Origin: JABEVB01 sp049965775
GTDB taxonomy: Bacteria; Planctomycetota; Phycisphaerae; WQYP01
Direction: 5' to 3'
Assembly (NCBI GenBank): GCA_049965775.1
Contig: JBMFVX010000066.1
Coordinates: 1-15,575, forward strand
Length of the DNA: 15,575 nt
Shown piece by piece: positions 7,718 to 15,189 of the stretch. Every line of letters begins with the position of its first letter. Position 1 is the first letter of the stretch. A model generated the notes under the pieces. That model ran no database searches and was not told where the DNA came from. It worked only from the letters and a program-made list of their open reading frames with translations. The position numbers were made by a program, and so were the translations under genes.

Positions 7718-8320
7718 ATGGACAGCATTATGGAAACGAACACAGCAACGGAGCAATCGGTGACAAACCCGGCAATGCAATGGTTTGTTCTGCGCGTCGC
7801 CTCCAATCGCGAAGACCAGGTTCGCGACGCTTTGGAACGCAAAGTCAAGATCGAAAATCTCGGCGAAATCATCGGCCGTGTGCTCGTGCCGCGTGAACGC
7901 GTCAAACGCGTCAAAGCCGGCCAGCAGAAGGTATCAGAGCATAAGCTTTATCCGGGTTATGTGTTTGTTGAAATGATCCTCAACAAGGACGGAACCATCA
8001 AAGAAAAGGCCCATTACCTGTTCCACGAAACCCAGGGCGTGGGCGATTTTATCGGGCAGAAGAACAAGCCCGAACCCATCAGCGAAAAAGAGAAAGAAAA
8101 AATTCTTGCCGAGGCCGAGAAGCCCGATGCCGGCCCGGCTGTCAAGGTTGAGTTTGCCAAGGGCGACGCCGTCAAAATCAAGGAAGGCCCCTTCGAAAAC
8201 TTTGAAGGCTCCGTGGACGAAATTTTCCCGGATAAGGGCGTAGTCCGCGTTATTGTGACCATCTTCGGCCGGGCGACGCCGCTTGAACTCGAATATTGGC
8301 AATTGGAGAAAGTACAGTAA
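7718..8320 (+). CDS. nusG: Transcription termination/antitermination factor NusG
   Basis: Binds RNA polymerase and links it to Rho or the ribosome. The 200-residue protein has the NGN domain (about 20-115, starting MQWFVLRVASNRE, with HKLYPGYVFVEM at 75-86) and a C-terminal KOW domain (about 147-198, KGDAVKIKEGPFENFEGSVDEI). A Lys/Glu-rich linker (about 115-140) separates them. A second in-frame ATG at 7730 could be the true start; neither has a strong ribosome binding site. The first 19 residues are not conserved in the family. Confidence 0.96.
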   Translation: MDSIMETNTATEQSVTNPAMQWFVLRVASNREDQVRDALERKVKIENLGEIIGRVLVPRERVKRVKAGQQKVSEHKLYPGYVFVEMILNKDGTIKEKAHYLFHETQGVGDFIGQKNKPEPISEKEKEKILAEAEKPDAGPAVKVEFAKGDAVKIKEGPFENFEGSVDEIFPDKGVVRVIVTIFGRATPLELEYWQLEKVQ

Positions 8321-8404
8321 GGCTGCCGGGGCCGATGGGGCGGTGTTTCGGAAGCGGGACACGGTTCCTTGGCGCAAGTAGGGCGGTCGCATAGGTGAAA
8401 CGCG

Positions 8405-8707
8405 ATGATCAGGGTAGTGTACGGCGAAGTTGGTAATCCGCGATTGGGCGCAGGCAATAGCCCGCAGCCACGTCGTGCGATGCCCCGCTGGCTGGTCGTA
8501 GCGATGGTGCTCGGTGTGGCGCTGCCGCTGGTGGTGCTCGGAGCGATCTTTTTGTCGGTGGTGGTGTTGTCGGTGTTGGTGGTGGCAGCCATTTTGGGCG
8601 CGGGAGTCGCCCTGCGTTTGTGGTGGCACAATGTGAGCCAAAAGCTCAAAGGCGATGGCCGCCGCAACGTTCGCGTGGTGCGCCGCCCGCCGGATGCCGG
8701 ATTTTGA
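8405..8707 (+). CDS. Small membrane protein of unknown function
   Basis: I do not recognise this 100-residue product. It has a basic N-terminal stretch (about 1-28, ending QPRRAMPRW), one continuous hydrophobic block (about 29-70) long enough for two short membrane helices, and a basic C-terminal tail (KLKGDGRRNVRVVRRPP). ATG 8405 follows AGGTG at 7 nt. It lies between nusG (84 nt upstream) and rplK (84 nt downstream), genes that are normally adjacent, so it is likely co-expressed with the translation/secretion block. The topology would suit an inner-membrane protein with both ends cytoplasmic; no enzymatic motif is visible. Confidence 0.65.
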   Translation: MIRVVYGEVGNPRLGAGNSPQPRRAMPRWLVVAMVLGVALPLVVLGAIFLSVVVLSVLVVAAILGAGVALRLWWHNVSQKLKGDGRRNVRVVRRPPDAGF

Positions 8708-8791
8708 TAGATGCAACGCTGGGCTGGCCGCGTGGCCGACGCCCGCAGGAATGTAAGCTTTTTAAGCCAAACTTGTAATTGAGGATTGAAC

Positions 8792-9226
8792 ATGGCCAAG
8801 GCCAAGGAAGTAGTCAAGAAGTTCAAAATGCAGGCTCCGGGCGGCACGGCAACCCCGGCCCCCCCGATCGGCCCGGTGCTGGGCGCCAATGGCGTGAACC
8901 CCGGCCAGTTCATCACCAAGTTCAATGCGGCAACCAGCGCCCTTAAGGGCAAGGTCGTCGGCGTTGAAGTGACTGTGTACAGCGATAAATCGTTTGATTT
9001 TGTCATCAAGACGCCGCCGGCCTCGGTGATGATCAAAGATATTCTCTCGCTGGAAAAGGGCAGCGGCGAACCCAACAAAAACAAGGTGGGTAAGCTGACC
9101 AAAGCGCAGCTCAAAAAGATCGCCCAGGAAAAACTCCAGGACCTCAACGCCCCGGACCTGGCCGCCGCCGAAAAAATTATCGCCGGTTCCGCCCGCTCCA
9201 TGGGTGTGGATGTGGTTGATGCATGA
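8792..9226 (+). CDS. rplK: 50S ribosomal protein L11
   Basis: Builds the GTPase-associated centre of the ribosome with 23S rRNA and L10/L12. The 144-residue product has the N-terminal domain with TPAPPIGPVLGANGVN (21-36) and FNAAT (44-48), and the C-terminal rRNA-binding domain with SFDFVIKTPPASVMIK (67-82) and the final AGSARSMGVDV. ATG 8792 has GAGG 7 nt upstream; TTG 8786 is less likely. Its stop overlaps the next start as ATGA (9223-9226), so the downstream sugar-isomerase-like gene is probably translationally coupled. The usual next gene, rplA, is not in the window. Confidence 0.97.
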   Translation: MAKAKEVVKKFKMQAPGGTATPAPPIGPVLGANGVNPGQFITKFNAATSALKGKVVGVEVTVYSDKSFDFVIKTPPASVMIKDILSLEKGSGEPNKNKVGKLTKAQLKKIAQEKLQDLNAPDLAAAEKIIAGSARSMGVDVVDA

Positions 9227-10044
9227 AACTGGCGTTTTCAACCAACGCATACAAAAAAACATCCCTTGAGTCCGCCATTGAAAGCATTGGCGCTTTGGGC
9301 TACGCCGGCGTTGAAATTATGGCCGATGTGCCCCACGCGCTGCCCGCTCACATGCCCGCCCAGCGAATCAGTGCGGTAAAAGCCCAGATAGAAAAACTGC
9401 GGCTCGGTATTTCCAACGTCAATGCATTTACCCTCTTTGCCGTCGGCGACACCTACCATCCAACCTGGATTGAAGACGATGCCGCCAAACGTCAGCAGCG
9501 CATCGCCCATACCCGCCAATGTATTGAAATGACCGCCGCCCTGGGCGGTAAAACCATATCGCTGCAGCCCGGCGGGCCGCTCGGAGCTTTAGACCGTGCA
9601 ACCGCCCTTGACCGCTATGCCGCGGGCTTGCACGAAGTGCTGCCCCTGGCGCAGCGTCATGGCATCACCCTGATGGTGGAGCCTGAGCCGGGGCTTGTGA
9701 TTCAAACCAGTACGGAATGCCGCGAGTTTTTAAACCGCGCCGCGCACCCCAACCTTAAAATGAATTGCGATCTGGGGCACTTTTTTTGTGTTGATGAAGA
9801 CCCCGTGCGTGTGCTCCGGGAGTGCCGCGACATTATCGCCCACGTGCACCTTGAAGACATTCGCGCCGACCGCGTGCATCAGCATCTGATACCGGGTAAG
9901 GGAGCCATGGATTTTGCCGGCATTTTTAAGGCCCTGGGCGATATTGGCTATGCCGGCTGGCTGACGGTGGAACTTTACCCCTACGAAACAACCGCCGAGG
10001 AAGCCGCGCGGCAGGCACTGGCCTATCTCGAAAAGTTTATGTAA
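9223..10044 (+). CDS. Sugar-phosphate isomerase/epimerase-like TIM-barrel protein
   Basis: Belongs to the xylose-isomerase-like (AP endonuclease 2) TIM-barrel superfamily, whose members isomerise or epimerise sugars with a divalent metal. The 273 residues give the barrel pattern: KLAFSTNAY at the N-terminus, GYAGVEI (26-32), and candidate metal ligands E153 (MVEPEP), D183 and H186 (NCDLGH), H209 (HVHLED) and E250 (LTVELYPY). The substrate cannot be read from the sequence. The ATG overlaps the rplK stop, and lysA starts 58 nt downstream, so ribosomal and metabolic genes may share one transcript. Some relatives work in secondary metabolism or inositol breakdown, but nothing here points to either. 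Confidence 0.88.
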   Translation: MKLAFSTNAYKKTSLESAIESIGALGYAGVEIMADVPHALPAHMPAQRISAVKAQIEKLRLGISNVNAFTLFAVGDTYHPTWIEDDAAKRQQRIAHTRQCIEMTAALGGKTISLQPGGPLGALDRATALDRYAAGLHEVLPLAQRHGITLMVEPEPGLVIQTSTECREFLNRAAHPNLKMNCDLGHFFCVDEDPVRVLRECRDIIAHVHLEDIRADRVHQHLIPGKGAMDFAGIFKALGDIGYAGWLTVELYPYETTAEEAARQALAYLEKFM

Positions 10045-10102
10045 CCGCCGGACTGCGGGGCGGGGGCGCCCATGGCCAGCCCGGCACAATCAGGTGAACT
10101 AT

Positions 10103-11383
10103 ATGGATCATTTTTGTTATAAAGACGGCAGGTTGCTGTGCGAAGCTGTTCCCGTAGAAGATATTGTGCGCCATGTCGGCACACCCACTTATATTTACAG
10201 CAAAGCCACGTTGCTTACGCACTACGACCGTATTGCCCAGGCGTTTTCGCCGCTGAACCCCACCATCTGCTATTCAATTAAATCGTGCGGCAACCTTGAG
10301 ATACTGCGTTCGCTGCGCCAGCAGGGCAGCGGGTTTGACGTGGTTTCGGGCGGCGAACTGTTTCGCGCCCTGCGCGCCGGAGCCGATGCAGGTAAAATCG
10401 TGTTTGCCGGCGTGGGCAAAAGCGATCAGGAAATCAACGAAGCGCTTGAGGCCGGCATTGGTCTGTTCAATATCGAAAGCGAAGAAGAGTTCTGGAACCT
10501 TGACCGTCTCGCTGCCGCCAAGCGCGTCCATACCCGCTGCGCTTTGCGTGTAAACCCCGATGTTGCCAGCGCCGGCACCCATGCCAAAACGCTCACCGGA
10601 AAAAAAGAGACCAAGTTCGGCGTAGATATAGACCGTGCCGGCGAGTTTTATCGCCAGGCGCGCCGGGCCAATAACGCCCGGTTGTGCGGCCTGCACCTGC
10701 ATATCGGCTCGCCCATTAAAACCGTGGACCCCTATGTCAGCGCCATCACCAAGGCGCTGGCGCTTATAGATCAACTGAACGCTGAAGGCATTGTGATTGA
10801 CACGCTCGACATCGGCGGCGGCTTTGCGGCCTTTTACGAAGGCAACGAAGCGCTGCCCGCCGCCGCCTATGCCCAGGCCATTGTGCCGCTGCTGGCGGGG
10901 CGCGGGCTGAAAATGATTCTGGAACCGGGACGCTCGATAGCTTGCAACGCGGGCATATTGGTTACCCGGGTGCAGTACACCAAAGCCGGCGGCAGCAAAC
11001 GGTTTGTCATTGTAGACGCCGCCATGAATGATCTTATTCGCCCGACGCTTTACGAAAGCTACCATTTCATCTGGCCGGCCAACCCCGGTGCTCACCTTGT
11101 GCCGGCCAATCGGCTTAGCACGCTGCGCACAGCCGACGACGTAAAAGTTGACGTTGTAGGCCCCGTGTGCGAAAGCGGCGATTACCTTGCCAAAGACCGC
11201 CATTTGCCTGTGCTCAAACGCGGCGATCTGCTGGCGGTGTTTTCGGCCGGAGCTTACGGCTTTGCCATGAGCAGCCAATACAATGCCCGCCCCCGCGCCG
11301 CCGAGGTGCTGGTGGACGGATCGGGTTGGCACATCATCCGCCGGCGCGAAACCTACGAAGATTTAATCGCCGGCGAAAGCTAA
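10103..11383 (+). CDS. lysA: Diaminopimelate decarboxylase
   Basis: PLP enzyme that converts meso-diaminopimelate to lysine and CO2, the last step of lysine synthesis. The 426-residue fold-type III enzyme has the PLP lysine K60 in CYSIKSCGN, GFDVVSGGE (77-85), H200 in LHLHIGS (197-203), the phosphate-binding GGG (238-240), EPGR (274-277), the substrate-binding CESGD (356-360) and Y385 in AGAYGFAMSSQYN. ATG 10103 is preferred to GTG 10094: AGGTGA (10092-10097) is a good ribosome binding site for the ATG and overlaps the GTG. It lies 58 nt after the TIM-barrel gene and ends 94 nt before a convergent gene. Related carboxynorspermidine decarboxylases exist, but CESGD and the length favour LysA. 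Confidence 0.93.
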   Translation: MDHFCYKDGRLLCEAVPVEDIVRHVGTPTYIYSKATLLTHYDRIAQAFSPLNPTICYSIKSCGNLEILRSLRQQGSGFDVVSGGELFRALRAGADAGKIVFAGVGKSDQEINEALEAGIGLFNIESEEEFWNLDRLAAAKRVHTRCALRVNPDVASAGTHAKTLTGKKETKFGVDIDRAGEFYRQARRANNARLCGLHLHIGSPIKTVDPYVSAITKALALIDQLNAEGIVIDTLDIGGGFAAFYEGNEALPAAAYAQAIVPLLAGRGLKMILEPGRSIACNAGILVTRVQYTKAGGSKRFVIVDAAMNDLIRPTLYESYHFIWPANPGAHLVPANRLSTLRTADDVKVDVVGPVCESGDYLAKDRHLPVLKRGDLLAVFSAGAYGFAMSSQYNARPRAAEVLVDGSGWHIIRRRETYEDLIAGES

Positions 11384-11477
11384 AACCGCTGATGTGTCGG
11401 CCATTCATGGGCTGATACCGACGTATTCGAAGCTGATGCTGAAAGGTGCTTTTCGCAATAGCAACCGGTTCATCCGT

Positions 11478-12236
11478 TCACGCCGCCGAGAATTCTAAAT
11501 GGATCGTCAAGCCGGTTGCTGCGATGGCGCTAACTGTTTGCTTTGCCGTCCCGGCCGCCTTTATGGCGTCAGAAATGGCGCAAATACCCGCATCGCCGGA
11601 AATCTGCCTCGGCACTTTGGCTTGACCGCCGGCAGGTGCTAGCGACGCATCAACGCATATTGACGGCTGTGTTGTCGCGGCGGCACGGCGGTCGTGGGGC
11701 GGTTGCAATCCCAGCAACATAAGCAAAAAACGTGGAGCGGCATTTGCCGGCGGCAGCGGTTCGATGGCGGCGGCAAATGCCAGCGGTTCATTATAAAGCT
11801 GCAGGGCGGTGATCGCCCGGTAAGCGGCTAGCGCTGCCGACGCCGGCCCAGCCACCAATGTCGAGCCGGGGCCTTGCAGTTGGCATGTTAAAGCTATTTC
11901 CGAAAGAATGATGTTTGGCAGTGTGCGCCGGAACATCGCCGGACTGGCGTAGCGCCCGGCCTGAATGCCGCGGCTGCGCTCAAAGAGTAAGTCTTCCACC
12001 AGCGACCCGTCGGTCGTACCTAAAAACAGAGGCAATTGCCGCCGCTGCTCCAAAGTCAGATACTGCAGCAGCGCTTCCGATGCAGTGAGAACATCCGCAA
12101 CCAACTGCGAGATCGAGGCTTCGGTAAGAAAATCCAACGGCTCACTTCGCTCGCGTGTACTGATGGCCTTGCCGGCCCAGCTATGCAAATAGGCGGTGGC
12201 GTTTGTTGATGTGGTGGTCCAAGGCTGCTGGCTCAT
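11478..12236 (-). CDS. Ketoacyl-synthase-like protein without catalytic Cys (chain-length-factor-like)
   Basis: A 252-residue protein resembling the N-terminal domain of beta-ketoacyl synthases (Ketoacyl-synt_2-like). Visible traits are LPLFLGTTDGSL (68-79), MFRRTLPNIILSEIALTCQL (101-120) and QGPGSTLVAGPASAALAAYRA (121-141). The last aligns with GPAYCISTACTSGLSA of the upstream synthase, but its active-site Cys is Gly/Pro here, so it should not condense by itself. No His motifs of the second thiolase half are seen, and it is much shorter than a full chain-length factor (about 400). Its ATG overlaps the stop of the upstream synthase (ATGA, 12233-12236), as in KS/CLF pairs of type II polyketide or aryl polyene systems. 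A role as a non-catalytic partner is an inference. Confidence 0.7.
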   Translation of the reverse strand: MSQQPWTTTSTNATAYLHSWAGKAISTRERSEPLDFLTEASISQLVADVLTASEALLQYLTLEQRRQLPLFLGTTDGSLVEDLLFERSRGIQAGRYASPAMFRRTLPNIILSEIALTCQLQGPGSTLVAGPASAALAAYRAITALQLYNEPLAFAAAIEPLPPANAAPRFLLMLLGLQPPHDRRAAATTQPSICVDASLAPAGGQAKVPRQISGDAGICAISDAIKAAGTAKQTVSAIAATGLTIHLEFSAA

Positions 12237-13336
12237 CGGTGCGGCTCCTGTGCGGGCAGTTCGAGAATCAGAGCCGTATTGAGGCCGCCAAAACCGCTGC
12301 CTGTTTTGAGAATCCGCTGTGGGCGAAGTGTCTGTGGCTGGCCAACGACAAAATTCAGGTCGGCAAAGTCAGGATTTTTAAGACCCGCCACGGGCGGCAC
12401 AAGGCCGGTTTGTAAAATGCGGCATGCCACAGCCGTTTCAAGCACGCCCGCCGCGCCCAGGGTATGGCCGGTCAGGCCTTTGATGGCGGTGATGCACGGG
12501 CGATGCGGAAACACGCTTGCAAAAGCGGTCGCTTCCATTGCATCGTTAAATGATGTGCCGGTGCCGTGGGCAAAAATTAAATCAATCTGTTCGGGCGCAA
12601 GCTTCGCCATGGCCAGTGCCCGCTCAATGGCAAGAGTCAGTCCGCGGCCCGCACGATCGGGCGCGGTCAGATGTGCCGCATCGCCGGCTGCCCCCCAGCC
12701 GCTAAGTAGCACCGCCCCGGCCCCCGGCTGGGTGCAGAGGCGCATTGCCGCTGCCGCTGAGCCAAGCGTGAGGCCATCGCGGCGGCGATCAAACGGTCGG
12801 CACACCGAGTTGCTCAACGCCCGCAAAGCCTTAAAGCCATCGCATACAAAATCAGAAACAACATCGGCCCCCATGGCAATGCACTCGGAGGCTGCGCGCG
12901 TCTTAATCAACTCGGCCGCTTCAATAAGGGCCGAAAGCCCCGATGTACACGCTGTGGAAATGCAGTATGCGGGGCCGCAAACACCGGCATGGCGGGCCAG
13001 GGCGGCGGTGTCTTCATCGAGCGTGGGCCGCGGACGCTCGCTGGGTTGCGACTCGTGCATCCAAAGCAGTTGTCGGGCAATGTCGCCTTTGGTGGAACCT
13101 AAAATAAACCCGCAATCGGGCGATAGACCGATTTGCTCGCCCATGAGCTGGCGAATGACACGGTGTGTAAGCAAGACCCATTGGGTCGCGCAATCATGCC
13201 ATGGTGCAGTTGCGATAGGGGCGGGTGCGCCAGGTGATTCCGGCGGCGACAAAAGCGCCTCAAAAAGCGCATCAAGATCGGAATAATCATTGCAACTTGC
13301 GCTGATGGCTGAAATATAGATGGCACGACGGTTCAA
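12233..13336 (-). CDS. Beta-ketoacyl synthase (KAS II/FabF-like)
   Basis: Thiolase-fold condensing enzyme that extends an acyl chain with malonyl-ACP. The 367-residue product keeps the Cys-His-His triad: C130 in ISTACTSG, H257 in AHGTGTSFND and H291 in KGLTGHTLGAAG, plus K286 and the C-terminal GSGFGGLN (346-353). It is shorter than FabF (about 410). The start is uncertain: TTG 13336 has GGAG 6 nt upstream and gives MNRRAIYISAIS, like the family N-terminus; TTG 13348 would add four residues. It lies 30 nt after the YdjY-like gene and overlaps the CLF-like gene by 4 nt. No ACP, ketoreductase or dehydratase is present, so this is probably a specialised synthase, not the housekeeping fabF. Confidence 0.88.
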   Translation of the reverse strand: MNRRAIYISAISASCNDYSDLDALFEALLSPPESPGAPAPIATAPWHDCATQWVLLTHRVIRQLMGEQIGLSPDCGFILGSTKGDIARQLLWMHESQPSERPRPTLDEDTAALARHAGVCGPAYCISTACTSGLSALIEAAELIKTRAASECIAMGADVVSDFVCDGFKALRALSNSVCRPFDRRRDGLTLGSAAAAMRLCTQPGAGAVLLSGWGAAGDAAHLTAPDRAGRGLTLAIERALAMAKLAPEQIDLIFAHGTGTSFNDAMEATAFASVFPHRPCITAIKGLTGHTLGAAGVLETAVACRILQTGLVPPVAGLKNPDFADLNFVVGQPQTLRPQRILKTGSGFGGLNTALILELPAQEPHR

Positions 13337-13366
13337 CGCTAGCTCCAAAATCCTGATGATGCAGCA

Positions 13367-15004
13367 CTATTTAAGAGCCTTAATTTGCCCCACGATGGCT
13401 GCTATCTGCTTTTTAAGTTCCGCCTTCTGGGCCAGCAATTTTTTGACTTGAGCCTGCGGCGCAAAACCCTGCTCATTGATAATTTGAAAATCCACATTCA
13501 CCAGTTCAACTTCTTGCCCTGCCTGCTGCACGCGCAGCACCGCCAATAGATAGCTCTTTTGCGCGTTGGCGATGGGGCCGGCCTTATTCATCGCTGTGGC
13601 GTATGCAATGCCCGCCTTGGCCAGCGACTGCCGCCGCAGAGCCAGGTTTAGTTCTGCGTTAATATCGCGGCGCCACATTTTTCGTGGGTCGTTGGGCTTA
13701 AGCTTGGCAGAACGCCGCTGCCAATATGCGAGATGTTGCAGATTGCCCTCAAGCAGAGCCTTGGATTGCGCCATAAGCTGGGCTGATTTAAGCGATTTTA
13801 CCTCCTCGGCTTGTGCGGCCACACCTTGACGGCGCAATTGCGCCAGCGAAGCGGCGGCGTCGGCCGCTTCCGCCAGGTAGTGATATCGCAGGCGATTTTG
13901 ATTCAGGTGCAGCACAAAAAGAGCCGCCTGCTTTTTAATTCGAGCAAGATCGGCCGCACTGCCCCGGCCGAAGGCAGCGTGGGAGGCGGCCCATGAAATC
14001 CATGTGTCATCCAAAGCCGCGTAACCCGCCTGTATTTGGGCGATGAGCTTCTGACACCTCGGCGACGCCCAGGGCGTGCGCTGCTGCAACAACGCGTAGA
14101 GCTTGCGCCGTGCTATGTCTATTCGCCCGGCCCGCGGCAGTTCATGTTGTATCACTGGCTTAAACGCTGCATCGTGCCAGTATTTAAAGGCTGCCTGCAG
14201 ATACTGCACTTCGCTTACGCGCCGAAACACAAGCGTTACGGGCACGCTGCCGTTGCTGTTAAACGTTTTGAGCGGCAGCACCGCTGTATTCCGAAAGTAG
14301 CGAATATTTGGATAAATCCAATTGTCAAAACATAGCGGATGATCCACCAGCGACTGCGACGCATGTTGTATGCCGCGAAACTGCATCGCAACCTGCGGGT
14401 CATCAAACAAAATGGTATCGGGCGATACCCATTCGCCCGGCTTATACTGCTTCGCACCCGGTGGGGCGGGTGTCAGGCCGGGAGTACCCATATAAAGCCA
14501 GCCAAAAGGTCCCAGCCCGATATTCCACTGGCGAAGACTCATAAGTTCGTTGAGCAGAAACGTCTGCGGGTGCTTGCCGCCGACGCGAACCAAAATGAGC
14601 AGCGGCTGGCCGCGGATGCGTGTAAACTCGGAAAGGTTCGGCGCCCACTTGTCGCCGCCGACGTAGCCGATTTTGGTGAAGGCCCGTCGCAATATGCTGC
14701 GCGTCGTTTTTATGCTCAGCACTGTTTCATGCAGAAAGTTGCTCGGCCGCCCGCAGATGGCCACGTCCAGCCAACTCGCAAGGTGCTCATTCCAAAACGC
14801 CGCCGGAATGCTGAACTCATGCTTGGCCGGGTTAAACGTTGGGCCCTCAAGCCGAACGAGGTCTGGCGCTGGCTGCGAGGTTGCAGTTGTTGCCCGCACC
14901 GGCTGCGCCGCTGACTGGGTTGCGGGGGCAGCGAGGCTTGCTGTACCTGGCGCGACCAAAACGCTGATGATTGCAACGACGATTGTCCCCAGGCAGTATT
15001 TCAT
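13367..15004 (-). CDS. Exported YdjY-like protein with a helical C-terminal region
   Basis: A 545-residue protein from ATG 15004, chosen because MKYCLGTIVVAIISVLVAPGTASLA is a clear signal peptide (cleavage perhaps after ASLA). An ATG at 15031 would add nine polar residues before it. After a Thr/Ala/Gln/Pro-rich linker, about residues 46-270 resemble the YdjY domain common in Planctomycetota: a first strand LEGPTFNPAKHEFSIPA, HETVLSIKT, a helix ending in KIGYVGG, RGQPLLILVRVGG, and a later WLYMGTP segment. Residues about 280-545 are Ala/Gln/Lys/Leu-rich, helical and partly coiled-coil in pattern (ending KKQIAAIVGQIKALK). It heads the minus-strand unit with the ketoacyl synthase pair. Function unknown; the YdjY link is by eye. 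Confidence 0.7.
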   Translation of the reverse strand: MKYCLGTIVVAIISVLVAPGTASLAAPATQSAAQPVRATTATSQPAPDLVRLEGPTFNPAKHEFSIPAAFWNEHLASWLDVAICGRPSNFLHETVLSIKTTRSILRRAFTKIGYVGGDKWAPNLSEFTRIRGQPLLILVRVGGKHPQTFLLNELMSLRQWNIGLGPFGWLYMGTPGLTPAPPGAKQYKPGEWVSPDTILFDDPQVAMQFRGIQHASQSLVDHPLCFDNWIYPNIRYFRNTAVLPLKTFNSNGSVPVTLVFRRVSEVQYLQAAFKYWHDAAFKPVIQHELPRAGRIDIARRKLYALLQQRTPWASPRCQKLIAQIQAGYAALDDTWISWAASHAAFGRGSAADLARIKKQAALFVLHLNQNRLRYHYLAEAADAAASLAQLRRQGVAAQAEEVKSLKSAQLMAQSKALLEGNLQHLAYWQRRSAKLKPNDPRKMWRRDINAELNLALRRQSLAKAGIAYATAMNKAGPIANAQKSYLLAVLRVQQAGQEVELVNVDFQIINEQGFAPQAQVKKLLAQKAELKKQIAAIVGQIKALK

Positions 15005-15074
15005 AGCTTGTTGTTCCGCCGTGATGCTCATATGCTCGTTTCAGGCTCGCCAATCCATAACCGTTTTGGCAGTC

Positions 15075-15102
15075 TTGCCTCAATGCTGCTTTCGATTATA
15101 AC
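15075..15102 (+). promoter_or_regulatory. Predicted manC promoter with a facing minus-strand -10 box
   Basis: TTGCCT (15075-15080), a 16-bp spacer and TATAAC (15097-15102) point towards manC. The same A/T patch reads TATAAT on the minus strand (15100-15095), towards the YdjY-like gene, though no good -35 box is seen for that direction. The 185-nt gap between the two genes must hold both promoters. Confidence 0.45.
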
Positions 15103-15189
15103 TGGCGGCGGCTGGTTTGGCCCCTCGTGCCATGACGTTTGTCGCAAGCGGCATTGATGACCTCAAGCAGAGATCAAAGGTAAAGCGTT

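Noticed and set aside
11460..11520. 9-bp inverted repeat AGCAACCGG / CCGGTTGCT at the convergent gene ends
   Set aside because: The 43-nt loop and lack of a T-tract make a terminator weak, and one arm lies in the coding region; chance is likely.
12279..13286. 335-codon plus-strand open frame across the ketoacyl synthase
   Set aside because: The minus strand carries the Cys-His-His triad and family motifs; the plus-strand product has none.
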